Shown: positions 10,147-22,735 of the stretch, one piece after another
Position numbering within the stretch: position 1 is the first letter of the stretch
How the letters are laid out: every line of letters starts with the position of its first letter
Assembly (NCBI GenBank): GCA_028554755.1
Contig: JAPTOF010000028.1
Coordinates: forward strand, 974,501 to 1,038,500
Length of the DNA stretch: 64,000 bases
Origin: Cordia subcordata
Lineage: Eukaryota > Streptophyta > Magnoliopsida > Boraginales > Cordiaceae
Reading direction: 5' to 3'
The notes under the pieces: generated by a model
Told to the model about the DNA's origin: nothing
Database searches by the model: none
Seen by the model: only the letters and a program-made list of their open reading frames with translations
Made by a program: the position numbers and the translations under genes

Positions 10147-11945
10147 GAACTCGTAAAAGACAATCATCCAACTACAAATCATCAAGAAAAGAATGAAAAT
10201 TCTCAAGAAGATGAGAAAGGTACATATATCCAAAAACCTATCAATGAAGATAATCAAGAGGAAAGAGATCAACCACCCAACTTAGAAAGTAAGGAATTGT
10301 CAAGAGCTTGGAAGTTCGTAAAGAATCATCCAATTGAACAAATTATTGGTGATCCTAGCAAAAGGGTAAGAACAAGAGGCAATATAAACAACTTTTGTGA
10401 ACATCATGCATTCTTATCTCATATTGAACCTAAATGTGTTGATGACACTTTACGTGATAATGATTGGATTTTTACTATGCAAGAAGAACTTAATTAATTC
10501 GAAAGAAACAAAGTGCGAAAACTTGTTGAAAGACCAACTAACTAATCCGTCATTGGTATTAAATGAGTGTTTAGAAATAAACTTAATGAAAGTGGCAATA
10601 TTGTTCGAAAGCTAGATTCGTTGTCCAAGGATACAATCAAGAGGACGGCATTAATTATGATGAAACATATGCACCCATAGCACGACTTGAGTCCGCTCAT
10701 ATGCTACTTGCTTTAGCATGTTACTTGCTTTTGCATGCTACATGAATTTTAAATTATATTAAATGGATGTTAAAAGTGCATTTTTGAATGGCTTTATCAA
10801 AGAAAAAATTTTTATTGACAACCTTTGGGTTTTGAGAATTCAAAATTTCCAAACCATGTTTACAAATTGGAAAAAGCTTTATATTGTTTGAAACAAGCCC
10901 AACGCGCATGGTATGAACTTTTGAGTGGATTTCTTGTGCAAAAAGGTTTCAAAAGAGGAAAATTGGATTGTACTTTATTTATCAAATGTGATGGCAATGA
11001 TTTACTACTTGTGCAAATATATATTGATGATATTATTTTTGGAGCTATTACCATGTCCTTATATGCATTTTGCTAAATGCCTACACTAAGAATTCAAGAT
11101 GAGCATGATGGAAGAATTGAATTTCTTCCTCAGACTACAAATCAAGCAAATGAAAGATGGAAACTTCATAAATCAAACTAAATATATCAAAGAATTGCTC
11201 AAAGAAGTTTAGTTTGGAAGATGTGAAGGAAAGTGGTACACCTATGAGCCCATCCACAAAGTTTGACAAAGATGAGAAAGGTAAACTAGTAGATGAAAAG
11301 AAATTTAGAAATATGATTGGTAGTTTGTTATATCCTTCTGCCTCTAGATTGGATAGTATGTTTGTCATTTGCTTACGTGCTCGATTTCAATCCTCTCCCA
11401 AAGAATACCATTTAAGTGCCGTGAAACGTATTTTTCAATATCTTAAAGGTACTACTAATCTTGGCTTGTGGTATACAGGGGATATATCTATTGAGCTTAT
11501 AGGGTATTCGGATGCAGACTTTGCAAATGCAAACTTGATCGAAAAAAGTACAAATGGAAGTTGTCAATTTCTTGGTCAATCGCTAGTTTTGTGGTCAAGC
11601 TGAAAACAAGATAAAGCTGGAACATCGAAAACCAAAGCCAATTGCAAGTAATTTTATTGCTCAAATACTTTGGATGAAACAAAAAATTACATGATTATGG
11701 ACTTAACTTTTATCATACTTCTATTTATTGTAATAACACTAGTACGATTAATTTGACTAAACTCCTATTCAACATGCATGAACTAAGCACATTGAAATTA
11801 GATATCATTTTATTCGTGATCTTGTGTTAAAAGAACATATTAAAATTGAACTTGTTAGCACGGATAATAAACTAGCTAATATTTTTACTAAACCATTGCA
11901 TGAAGGTAGATTTTGTATGATTAGAAGAAATTTGGGCATGATTGA
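10147..11945 (+). pseudogene. Element B reverse transcriptase and RNase H
   Basis: RT fragments read KLEKALYCLKQAQRAWYELL and QIYIDDIIFG (near 11010-11045), where YIDD stands for the usual YVDD active site. A small internal duplication repeats the phrase LACYLL-like DNA around 10710-10740. The thumb/connection and RNase H start follow (GTPMSPSTKFDKDEKGK near 11227; YSDADFANANLIEKSTNGS near 11510). The remaining RNase H is broken by many stops up to about 11945. The order gag-PR-IN-RT-RH is the Copia order. It is non-functional. Confidence 0.75.
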
Positions 11946-12407
11946 TATTACTTATTTATGTTTGAAGCATGTTTGAGTGAGATTAAGTGTTATTTTGATT
12001 GGAAATTTGTTGCCTTTTTGTGTGAAATATGTGAATTGGAATGAATTTATACGTACATTGCATTTGCATTCATGAAAAGCTATGAAAAACAATATTCTCT
12101 TACTGCCAGATAAACCCCCACTTTGTTTTGGGCTATTGGAAACCCCTTTGGGAGAAGCTTTTTGAAAACACTCCATCGGGCTCAGTTTTCTGTGCCGAGA
12201 TCACTTCGTCGCCTGTCGGGCCACCAGATGCACTGTTGGTAAAAACAAAGTAGGTGATTTTTCAAATTCTATTTCACTTCAACCCTTTCTTATTCCATCT
12301 ATACACGTCTCCTCTCTCATAAAACCCTATTTTATCACAAAAATCTTCCGATTAAAAGGTCTACAAACCCATTTCATAAACATCATCTTTACTGATTCAA
12401 ATCAACA
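11946..12407 (+). other. Spacer between pol and the extra ORF of element B
   Basis: There is no gene here. The stretch 12110-12235 is GC-richer than its surroundings, with repeated TCGGGC and CGGGCC words. It occupies the same position as the GC-rich palindrome block before the extra ORF of element E (32100-32240). It may be a remnant of a comparable regulatory or structured RNA region. Confidence 0.4.
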
Positions 12408-12978
12408 ATGGAACGAGGTCAATCATCAGGATATAAGAAGAGAAAGAAGCATGAAGGCAAGACTATAAAACCCTTTGATGATGGGAGTAGCAAAGTACTT
12501 GAAGCAGATTTTATCAGTCAGAGGACATTGGCGCAACATGAGTTGATAGATTTTGAGTTAATGGAGATGATCAAATCTCAGGGATGGATGGACTATTGTA
12601 CCATGCCCTAAAATATTCACAAAGCCTTGGTACGTGAATTTTACTACAATATGTTTTTTAGCAAAGAGCAAGGAAATAGAACTCTTGTGAATGATGTTTT
12701 AACCCCATCATATGAGAAGTTGATTAGTGAATGTTTTTATTTGCCTATTTCTCATAGATCTTTTAAAGTATATAGTGCAATAGGATTTCCTAGAGATATT
12801 GATGAGAATTTTGAAAACAATGTAAGAAACTACTTGTGGAAAGGTGTTGTTGGTGAATCTATCCATAAGGAATTCCCTAAAGCTCATCAATTGCCTATGC
12901 AAAAGAAAGTTTTCTTCAACATTGTGAAACATAACATTGTGCCTTGGAGTTACAAAGATGATAATATTGGCTCACAAG
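12408..12978 (+). pseudogene. Extra 3' ORF of element B, first part (plant transposon-protein-like)
   Basis: The frame starts with ATG at 12408 (MERGQSSGYKKRKKHEGKT, a basic and probably nuclear-localising N-terminus). It has one in-frame TAA at 12609 and continues in frame with a stretch like the 'putative plant transposon protein' domain (ALVREFYYNM, then ECFYLPISHRSFKV, then PMQKKVFFNIVKHNIVPW). Element D interrupts it at 12978. The continuation at 22736 joins in frame. A homologous ORF lies at the same place in element E. Its role in retrotransposons is unknown to me. Similar ORFs after pol are known in Sireviruses, where some are called env-like, but I see no membrane segment here. Confidence 0.65.
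12974..12978 (+). other. Target-site duplication of element D, left copy (ACAAG)
   Basis: The right copy is ATAAG at 22731-22735, with one mismatch. Joining the flanks at one copy restores the frame of element B's extra ORF, confirming the insertion limits. Confidence 0.75.
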
Positions 12979-14501
12979 TGAAGAAATTTTGCGAAACTTT
13001 TTCACGAATTATTCTAGGATCGAACTCTTGAAAATTAAAAATTTTCATGTAGAACACGAGAAATACTTGGATATTCGCGACACGAATAGTGTTCTTGATG
13101 TGAGACCTTGCGGAAGCTTGATCTTCCTCCTCTTTCATACGTAGCCAAGATCTACTAATGGAGGCTAAAGTTTTTAAAGGAGGAAAAAAAAAATTTTTCT
13201 CGGTAGAAAACTGATAACCTAATCATAATAATATGTATAATACTTCTCTTTTTATAGATCAAAAGGAGTTAGGCCTTTGCAAATCCCAAGCTCAATTCCT
13301 CCAACTCAATTGGGCCCAAACCTTAAAATCCAATTTGGAATTGAATCATTATTTAATTCTTAACCCATTAAGCCCAAGATTTAATTCATGCCAAATTTTC
13401 TACGCTAGTAGAAAATAAATGAAATTAAATATGTGACCTTTTAATAATTAATATTAAATATTTAATTCTTAATTAAATATTCAGACATATTAATTATTAA
13501 TTCCTTTATTTAATTCACAAGTAAATAATGCACTCTTTAATTCTCAATTAAATATAATAGATCAATCAATCAATAAAATTCTTGACCATTTGTGTGACTC
13601 CGTAGGTTCAAACTTAAGCCAGTAATACAAGGACAATCTTTGTACTAATCAGAGATACTGTCTAGCAACGATTCCCGACATCTGCATAAGCTAAAAGATT
13701 GAAAAGCAACGATCAATGAACCTGGACACCATGACAGATCCCCTATGACTCTCAATATTCCAAAACAACTCTAAGAGCATGGGTCAAACCCCTAATTAGT
13801 TATTCCATATTAAGTCCAAATCTTGTCATGACTCATCGCAACATGTCACTGTGACATATCATGCAGAGAGCTTTGGCCAAAGACTTAATAAGTTAGGACT
13901 AGGTGGAACATCATTCTCCCAATGCCCGAAGTGGGTCAATCCCATCTTGTCCTGCACATTAGCTTCGCGACACTTGCTCACAGCCAGTAACCTTTCGTCA
14001 CAAAATTGGAAATTCGAGTCGTCCAGCACCAAAGTATGAGGAGTAATCCATAAGCCTCTATGGTAGTCTCAGGTCGAAGGGAATACTACAACTAAGTGCA
14101 CCAGAAACAATCCTTTGATAGTAGATTAAGTATCATAGGATGCTTGTAAGCGAGTCATGTTAGTAAGCATATCTCTACACCCTACTTGTGTGTCATACCA
14201 GTGTCCCAACACCCGCTGGTCATGATGGCGACTAACCCATGTGACAAACAATAACCTCTACTCGAAGGAATTGACGTCCTAGTACCAATTCCATCATTTG
14301 GTTACGAACAGACTTTAAGAACCATCAGAATCAAGCCTCATTCACATGATCCCACATAGTTGTTCTAAGGAACTACATCATGATCAAAATAAGAGAAGAG
14401 GGTGTGATATGATGTAATAGCCAAATATTATTAAGATATCCTGTATGTAAACAATTCTAGAAACACAATAGATGACTGACTTTAGGACACTATTCCTAAC
14501 A
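12979..14501 (-). repeat. 3' LTR of element D (left copy on the plus map)
   Basis: It aligns with 21202-22730. On the plus strand it starts TGAAGAAATTTTG and ends ATTCCTAACA, so in element orientation it reads TGTTAGGAAT to its end. The left edge follows from the ACAAG duplication and the homology with the right copy. Confidence 0.85.
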
Positions 14502-14514
14502 ATCTCCCATTTGG
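14502..14514 (-). other. Polypurine tract of element D
   Basis: On the minus strand the bases next to the 3' LTR read CCAAATGGGAGAT, followed by TGTTAGG. A purine-rich run abutting the LTR is the expected plus-strand primer site. Confidence 0.7.
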
Positions 14515-14519
14515 ACTAA

Positions 14520-16250
14520 AGCCAGTCGAATTTGTATCTTATGCCCATTTTCTCTCAATGTGAATCAAACTCCTTGATCCCAAGGGCCTTAGTAAACGAG
14601 TTAGCCAAATTATCTTTACTGTCAATCTTCTACAGAATGACGTCACCTCTTATTATAATCTCTCGGATCAGGTGGTAACGTCTCAACACATGTTTGGCTT
14701 TCTGGTGGGATCAAGGTTCCTTCGCTTAAGCAATGGCACAAATACTATCACTAAAGATTGTGACAAGACTAGCTAAGTTAGGAAGAACCCCTAACTCAGT
14801 AATGAATTTCTGGAGCCAAACTGCTTCCTTCGCCCCATTAGATGCTGCTATGTATTCTGCCTCACAAACAAAATTAGCCACGGTCTGTTGCTTGGAACTC
14901 TTCCAGCAAATAGTTCCACCATTTAAGGTAAACACAAACCCAGACACGCTTTTACTATCATCCTTATCTGACTGGAAACTAGAATCAACATAACCTACTA
15001 GTTTCATGTTAGAACCCCCATAGACGAGCCATAGGTCGTTAGTATTTCTTAAATACTTAAAGAGTATGCCACGTTAGTCCTCGTACATGTCATAGTGTAT
15101 CTAATAGATACTATCGCTGAAGCATAAGGTACTCTACTCATGCTCTCTCTCTCCTGAGGAGTTGAAGGGCAATCCCTCTTAGAGAGACTAATTCCATGGC
15201 CTATTGGAAGATAGTCCTTCTTGGAATTTTCCACGTTGAACCTTTTCAACACGGTGTCTATGTACGTGGATTGGGACAATCCCAAGGACCTCTTATATCT
15301 ATCTTTATAGATCTTGATCCCGAGGGTATAGGAAGCTTCTCCTAGATCATTCATGGAGAATTGGGACGAAAGCCTCAACTTCACATTCTGTAATGCGAGG
15401 ATATCATTTTCTATAAGGAGAATGTCATCCACATACAATACTAAGAATGTGATAACATGTCTGTTAGCCCATTTATAAATGCAAGGTTCTTCGTTCTTAA
15501 CCAAGCCAAACATTTTGACAACCTTTTCAAAACGTATGTTTCAACTCTAAGAAGCTTACTTAAGTCCATAAATGGACTTCTGAAGCTTACACACTTTAGA
15601 CTCTCTGTAGATGTGAACCCTTCAGGTTGTGTCATGTACATAAATGGACTTCTGAAACTTACACACTTTAGACTCTCTGTAGATGTGAACCCTTCAGGTT
15701 GTGTCATGTACACTTCCTCTTCTAGCTCACCATTAAGGAAAGCTGTTTTGACATACATTTGTCGGATCTTGTAGTCTAAGTGTACAGCTATAGCAAGCAT
15801 GATACAAGCTTACTTGAGCATCGCTGCAGGGGAAAATGTTTCGTCATAGTCAATACCATGACGTTGCCGATATCCCTTAGTAACCAAATAGGCTTTGTAG
15901 GTCTCCACCTTCCCATCTGCCTCTCGCTTTCATTTGAAAATCCATTTACACCCAATAGGTTTAACCTCTTCAAGTGGATCAACTAATGTCCACACATTAT
16001 TGATATTCATGGATTCCATTTCAGATTCCATGGCCTTAAGGCATTCATCGGAGTCGTACCCTTGTATGGCATCCATATAGGTGACTAGATCCTTTTCATT
16101 CTCATCTCGTTCGATGGGATGTCCGTCTCGAACCAGGAATCCATACCTAGTTGGTTGACGAGGTACTTTACTAGATCTCCTAAGTGATGCCTCCATAGTA
16201 GCTTCAAGATCTGGTTCCTTAACCTCATCCTGTCTTGTTAAATTAAACGT
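14520..16250 (-). pseudogene. Element D reverse transcriptase and RNase H
   Basis: On the minus strand the RT begins with a KVPRQPTRYGFLV-type linker (near 16170). It continues with VKTAFLNGELEEEVYMTQPEGF (near 15700-15740) and FLVLYVDDILLIENDI (near 15420-15450; YVDD active site). The RNase H part reads GYVDSSFQSDKDDSKSVSG and CEAEYIAASNGAKEAVWL (14726-15007). A 72-bp unit is repeated in tandem within RT, adding 24 residues in frame just after the FLNGELEEEVYM motif. Frame breaks occur near 15500, 15040 and 14726. The enzyme would have been inactive. Confidence 0.8.
15568..15711 (-). repeat. 72-bp tandem duplication inside the RT of element D
   Basis: The unit beginning ATAAATGGACTTCTGA at 15568 recurs at 15640, and the two copies differ at about one base. 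In the minus-strand RT frame it repeats a 24-residue segment beginning YMTQPEGFTSTES. The length is a multiple of three, so the frame is kept. Confidence 0.9.
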
Positions 16251-16376
16251 GTCTATACTTCACCACGCTCAATAGTAGACGTAGTTCTCTCTTGTTCCAG
16301 AAACTCTTTCTCTAGAAAGATTGCGCTAGGAATAACAAACACCTTTTGTTCTTCAACATGATAGAAGTAGTATCCC

Positions 16377-17025
16377 TTAGACTCTAAGGTATCCTACAAA
16401 TCTACATTTGTCAGATTTTGGTTTTAGCTTGTCAGTCTGAAGACGTTTGACGTATGCTGAACACCCCCAAACCTTAAGGTAAGAGAGTACTGGTCTACAA
16501 CCATGCCACATCTCATATGGTGTCTTTTCTATTGACTTGCTAAGTACTTTATTTAGCACATGAGCGGTTGTCTCAAGAGCATATCCCCAAAAAGATATGG
16601 GTAGATTCGTGCATCCCATCACGGATCGAACCGTGTCCAACAATGTTCGATTTCTCCTTTCAAATACACCATTATGTTGTGGTATACTTGGAGGTATCCA
16701 TTGCGAGAGAATCACATTCTCTTGTGGATAACTCAAAAAACTCATTTGAAAGATATTCTCTTCCACGACTAGATCGTAGGATCTTAATAATCTTTCCAGT
16801 TTGTTTTTCTACCTCACTCCTATATCTCTTGACCATTTCAAAAGAATTTGATTTATGTCTCATCAAATAGACATACGCATATCTAGATAGGACATCAGTG
16901 AATGTAATGACATAGGAATACCCACCTCTAGTGCTAGTGCTCATGGGTCCATAAACATCAGTATGTATAATGCCCAAGAGTTCTGTAGCTTGATCACCTT
17001 TTCTAGTAAAAGGGGATTTGGTCAT
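16377..17025 (-). pseudogene. Element D integrase core
   Basis: On the minus strand the first catalytic Asp lies in IIHTDVYGPMS (near 16960). The second position reads ILRSSRGREYL instead of the usual RSDRGGEYL, so the Asp is replaced by Ser. The Glu lies in IPQHNGVFERRNRTLLD (near 16670). The core is followed by PISFWGYALETTAHVLN and the conserved WGCSAYVK end. The two pieces are in different frames around 16700. The missing Asp plus the frameshift make the integrase dead. Confidence 0.8.
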
Positions 17026-18476
17026 TATTCCAAGTAGACACGACTCACAAGTTGATAGTGATTCAGGATCACCAATGTCAAGAAACCCTTCCTTGACTGG
17101 CTTGTTAATCCTATTCCTATTAATATGACCAAGTCTACAGTGTCAAAGACATATATCTGAAGTAATTTCTATTTTGGGACATTTGTTGCTAATATGCAAG
17201 ATGCCACAAGATGTGTCAAAATATAAATCCCATGTTTCAATCGTCCGTTAAAAACACAAACATTATTCAAAATAATGTCATTACCATTATTGGAAATTCT
17301 AAAGGAATAACCATCTTGGGCTAACAGCCCAATTGAAATAATGTTCAAAACAAAATTTGGGCAAAATAAAACATCAAAAAGATTTAAGTTCATAGAATTG
17401 ATAGCTAGAGATAAACACCTTAACGCTAGTACTGGAACAGGATTCTTATTGCCAATGCTTAGGTATCGCTCTTTATCTTTGAACTTCCTACTAACTTGTA
17501 GCCCCTGCAATGAGTTGCAAATATGATAAGGACTGCCTGTATCTAATACATAGGTAATAGAGTCTATGACACTGAAGTTGCAAGGATTAATCATATACAT
17601 ACCTTGCTGAGCAACCTGTTGCTTTTTTCTAGGCCTATTTGGATCTAGGGACGCCAGATACTGAGAACAATTCCTCTTCCAACGTCCAAGCTGTTTACAG
17701 AAGAAACACTCTACTTGGCTCTTGTCAACCTTTTGCTTGCAGGCTTGATTTTGCTGTTGTGTGGGCTTCTTAATCCCACCTTGGGTTTTGGACGCAATTT
17801 TTTTTTTCTTCTTGCCTTTCATAAAACCCTTGCATTTTGAGGATGAGGCGCCTCCCACTACATTAACAGGCTTTCTTAGGAGTTGGTTATCTTTTTCAAA
17901 GGTTTGTAACAGTCCTAGTAGCCCACGGTAGTTGACTATGGGCTTGTTCATCTTGAATTGATTCAAGAAAGGGAGAAAAGATGGAGGCAACGAATTAAGA
18001 ATAACATCCTTACCAAACAGCTCATGAAGTAAATGGCCTAGCTTATCCAATTTCTCGATGTTTTCCATCATGTACAATACATGATCAGTAACTGGTGTGT
18101 CTTCATTCATCTTGGCACTAGAAATAGCACATGAGGTTCTATGTCTTTCAGCATCATCCAACGTGCCAAATGACTCATTCAATGCTTGAATAATAGCCTT
18201 ATGTTGTGAATCCTCAAACTTGCGACAAAAATCGTCGTTCATTACAGCCCTCATAATGTAACGAACTATGACTCTATCATCAAGCCATTTTTGATAGCAT
18301 CAACGATCTGTTGCAGGTGCATTAGCAACAAGCTCTGCCGGTGCTGGATCAGTAAGAACATACAAGACACGTTCATGTTTAAGCACAATGCGCAACCTTC
18401 GATACCAGCTATCGAAGTTGGGCCCAATTAGCTTCTTACTATCCAATAGTGATTTTAAAGACAACGTGTTAGCCAT
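17026..18476 (-). pseudogene. Element D gag, protease and GAG-pre-integrase
   Basis: The start is the ATG of MANTLSLKSLL (near 18476), five residues inside a longer open frame, because MANT-type starts are usual for this gag group. The UBN2-like domain includes FDSWYRRLRIVLKHERVLYVL. A single in-frame TGA at about 18300 separates this from the rest of gag, which otherwise is open to 17169. Within that ORF, a zinc knuckle CFFCKQLGRWKRNC (last half of gag, with the usual His replaced) is followed by the protease motif VLDTGSPYHICN, whose catalytic D-T-G is intact. Then comes LNIISIGLLAQDGYSF, leading to a pre-integrase domain in which a TGA replaces the Trp of the LWH motif. Confidence 0.8.
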
Positions 18477-21186
18477 TAAATCTACAAACAATCGACATAA
18501 ATAGAATAAATAATCTATTGTATATACGAGTTATTAATTTTCCCAAAAGATATGGGCTAATATCTGATAGATCCTCCCACTATTTTGTTCAGACTGTTAG
18601 CCCCTACCTACAGTCTGAAGGGATTTCAGAAAACTAAACCCATTTAGTGTGTACCGAGATCCAAAACAATGTACATAGGCTCGACTAAAGTCAGCCAACC
18701 TATGGACACCGCTTGGTGGGTTCATAACCAATTACTTCCCCAAGTAACTCCCAGTATTTTGTTCTACCTCAAGCACAGCAAGACTAAGGTCCTCCACTGA
18801 AAAGCTCGGTTAGGTCAAACCATTAACATGAACTCCCAAGGTTTTTCTCCAACCCCAATGATAGACTCGATTGAGGTTGGCCCACTTACTTCATCAATTA
18901 AAAGGGATGCCAAGGGTTTCATTTAATAAATAATAATCTCAATATTCTAATAAAAGCTAAGCCTAAGGGCGTCTAACGTTTATTAGAGTATTGGGTCCAT
19001 TATCTTTTACTTTAATGGGAGGCAATGATTTAGACATTCTCATGTCCAAGTCACTTTAAGGACCTAAAAATATTAGGGTATTTATTTGATTAAAAGAGCG
19101 TGCTTGTTTGATAGCCAAACCTTTAATTATCTAGTTGATTAATCGATTGGCATACAAAACAACATATATATCAACATATATAAGCATTTACAGGTGGTTA
19201 TAGGTTTTCCTAGTGTGGTCCACTAGAGCCATCATGGGCCATTCTATCATGCAAAATTAAATTATTACATTTTAATTTTGTGAAACCTGGACAGGCCAGA
19301 CCTTTAGCTTCTTGGTCTTCAGTTCCTCATCTCGATCATGCTAAAAACTACTAATTACATCATATTAAGAAGAACTCCTTCTAAAGGAGGGGATAGATCA
19401 CTTGGGAGAGGGATTTTACAACCAAATTTAGAAGAAGGCTGGGCTCACAAACCCAGTTTAAAAACCCATAAATTAATTACAATAATTAAAAAATAAAATG
19501 CAATAATAAACAAGATATGCAAGCCCATAACCACCTCATAATATGTCATACATCAAATAAAAGAGCATAAACATTTTCATGATTTTATAGCACAATAATT
19601 AGATCAATTTAATCAAATTAAATTGACCTTTCCAAATAATTAAAACTCCTTTTACATTATTTCTGGTCAAAATCTAAATTTTGACAAATTAAATACTTGC
19701 CCAATATAAATAAACTAATTTTTTAGATAATAAAGGTCAAAAACAAATTTTTCAAAATTTTTTGGGCCTAACCAATTAATCAAAAGCAATTTTAAAAAAA
19801 TTAATTGGGTGTCAAAAACATATTTTTGACAAATAATGGATTTTCAAATAAATATCAAATATTTATTGAAAAGGACAAATCAATTTTATCAAATAAAATA
19901 ATTTGTCGGCATTTAATACACTATTTAATATATATGATTTAATTAACATTTACATTAAATAAAAAATAAACACCATTATTTATCACATCAGCTGTAGTAA
20001 TTATATGAGAGAATAAACCCTTAATCCTAACAAGTTTGGTTGTAGAGATGGTTAATAAGGTGACATGGCAATTAGAATGTCTTAAGTTTGAAACCTGGTA
20101 GTAGCACTTTAAAAGACACTTTTTCTTTTATTTAATGCCTAACAAAGAACATCTAATGGAAAACGAAACACCTTCTTAACCAAAGCTTACCAATAGCTAG
20201 GCTGGTAATAGCAAGCACAATCCATGCTATATAAGTAGGTTCGAAACTCGGTAGTAGCAAAAAAAACACGCAAGTTTTTTTATTTAATTAAAGAGAGCGT
20301 GACAGCAATCAAGTAAAAAAAAAAAAATTTCAAGGACTAGGGCTTACCAGTAGCTGGATTGGTATAAGTGAGCAAATCTTAGTCATAGATGCAGGTTCAA
20401 AAACTATTAGCTACATAAATGCTTTTTCTTTTTTAAATCGTCATCATCTTATTCACAATCCTTTCCGCCACCATCTTTCAACACTCTCCACCAGGAAAAC
20501 AAAGGAAAAGATAGCAATAATGAAAACTCTGAAAAGAAAAACACATGCATGGAATGCCTGCATAAATGTTTTTAGATGAAGTTTTGAAAATCCTACTTAT
20601 CTATATAGCTTGCACTGCCACCTATGCCGAAATCAACAATTATCCTCCATTCTAAAAGGCATGCAAAGATTGCCAAAGAAATCAAACTTCTCTATCCCTT
20701 TTGAAAACAACCATTTTTTTTTAACTTGAAATAGATCTGAAACAAATGGCGATAACTTGAGAACAAGCAAAATAATTTTCCACATAGAGAAAGCTAAAGA
20801 CGAATTTTTGACTTATTCTAGGCCAATCCAAATATATATCATGAGAGTCAGACAATATATCTAATACAATGCAAAACTTTGAACAACAAATCTGCTATGG
20901 CCGAGTGTTCATGTTGTCTACTTGCAACACACAAGGTGCGAAGTCCTAAACTTCTAGGCAACTACCTTTTCTAATTATTTTAATTCTTTATATTCTATTA
21001 ATTGTAGCAAGCTATGAATGCCCAAAAGCAATGCTCACAGTTACCAACAAGGCACACGAACAAAAAGGCAAAACCTGACAATTAGTTTGAGCAAAGAAAT
21101 AAAACCGCAGACAAATATGTATATCAAATATACATATATATTTAGGAGTTGTGCAATAAATCATGAAATACAAATAAAAGAACCCT
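18477..21186 (-). other. Leader of element D with tRNA-like repeats
   Basis: It lies between the PBS and gag and is 2.7 kb long, with no credible coding sequence. 19480-20000 is extremely AT-rich. Between about 20035 and 20410 there are three diverged units with tRNA-promoter-like boxes. For example, TAGCTAGGCTGG (20194) is followed 32 bases on by GGTTCGAAACT (20238), and TAGCTGGATTGG (20351) by GGTTCAAAAAC (20394). These could be degenerate tRNA-derived SINE or tRNA pseudogene pieces. A further tRNA-like stretch (ATGGCCGAGTGTTC, then GGTGCGAAGTCC) lies at about 20897-20946. Confidence 0.45.
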
Positions 21187-21199
21187 GGCTCTGATATCA
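21187..21199 (-). other. Primer binding site of element D
   Basis: The minus strand reads TGATATCAGAGCC directly after the 5' LTR. This is one base from TGGTATCAGAGCC, the tRNA-iMet-type site. Confidence 0.8.
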
Positions 21200-21201
21200 A
21201 T

Positions 21202-22730
21202 TGAAGGAATTTTGTGAACCATTTTTACGAAATCTTTTAGGATTGGGCTCTTGAAAATTAAAAATTTTCATGTAGAACACAAGAAATACCTAGATATTCG
21301 TGACGCGAATACGTGTTCCTAACGTAAGGCCTTGCGGATGCTTGATCTTCCTTCTCTTTTGTACGTAGCCAAGATCTACTGATGGAGGCTAGGGTTTTTA
21401 AAGGAGAAGGAAATTTTTTTTTTCTCTGTAGAAAACTGATAACCTAATCATAATAATACGTACAATACTTCTCTTTTTATAGAACAAAAGGAGTTGGGCC
21501 TTCACAAGTTCGAGGCTCAATTCCCCCAACCCAATTGGGCCTAAACCTTAAAACCCAATTAGGAATTAAATCATTATTTAATTCTTAACCCATTTAGCCC
21601 AAGATTTAATTCTGCCACATTTCCGTGCTAGTAGAAAATAGATGAAATTAAATTCGTGACCTTTTAATAATTAATATTAAATATTTAATTCTTAATTAAA
21701 TATTCAAATATATTAATTATTAATTCCTTTATTTAATTCACAATTAAATAATGCAATATTTAATTCTGAATTAAATATAATAGATCAATCCATCAATAAA
21801 ATTCTTGACTTTTTGCGTGACTCCATAGGGTCAAACTTAAGCCGATAATACAAGGACAATCTTTGTACTAATCAGAGATACCGTCTAGCAACGGTTCCCG
21901 ACGTCAGGATAAGCTAAAAGATTGCAAGGCAAGTATCTATGAACCTGGGCACCAGGACAGGTTCCCTTTGACCGTCAATATTCCGAAACAACTCTAGGAG
22001 CATGGTCAACTGTCAAACCTCTAATTAGTTATTCCATATTAAGTCCTAATCTTGTCATAACTCATCATGGCACGTCTCTATGACACATCAAGCAGAGAGC
22101 TTTGGCCAAAGACTTAATAAGTTAGGACTAGGTGGAACATCATTCTTCCAATACCCGGAGTGGGTCAATCTCATCTTGTCCTACAGATTGGCTTCACGAC
22201 ACTTGCTCATACCCAGTAACCCTTTGTCACTAAATTAGAAATTCGGGTAGTCCAGCACCAAAGTACGAGGATAATTCGTAAGCCTCTATGGCAGTCTTAG
22301 GTCGAAAGGAATACTACAACCATGTGCACCACAAATAATCATTTGACAATAGGGTAAGTACCATAGGATGCTTGTAAGCGAGTCATGTTCAGTAAGTGTG
22401 TCTCTACACCCTACCTATATGTCACACCGGTGTCCCAACACCCATTGATCATGAGGACGACCAACCCATGTGACAAACAATAACCTCTACTCGAAGGAAT
22501 TAATGTCTTAGTACCAATTCCATCATTTGGTTATGAACTAACTTTAAGAACAATTAGAACTAAGCCTCATTCACGTGATCCCATATAGTTGTTCTTAGGA
22601 ACTATATCATGATCAAAATAGGAGAAGATGGTGCGATATGATGTAATAGCCAAATATTATTAAAATAATTCATATGTAAACAATTCTAGAAATACAATAG
22701 ATGACTAACTTTAGGACACTATTCCCAACA
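21202..22730 (-). repeat. 5' LTR of element D (right copy on the plus map)
   Basis: It aligns with 12979-14501. On the plus strand it begins TGAAGGAATTTTG after the PBS and ends ATTCCCAACA before the duplicated ATAAG. Confidence 0.85.
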
Positions 22731-22735
22731 ATAAG

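Larger units (their letters stand above)
12979..22730 (-). mobile_element. Element D: Copia retrotransposon on the minus strand
   Basis: LTRs of 1523 bp (12979-14501) and 1529 bp (21202-22730) flank a minus-strand internal region. It has a PBS at 21187-21199, a 2.7 kb leader, a gag-pol pseudogene (about 18476 down to 14600) and a polypurine tract next to the left LTR. The pol order (gag, PR, IN, RT, RNase H) is Copia. It carries several stops and frameshifts, a damaged integrase catalytic residue and a 72-bp duplication in RT. The LTR pair differs at perhaps 8-10 percent by eye, less than the LTRs of its host element B, as expected for a later insertion. Confidence 0.9.
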
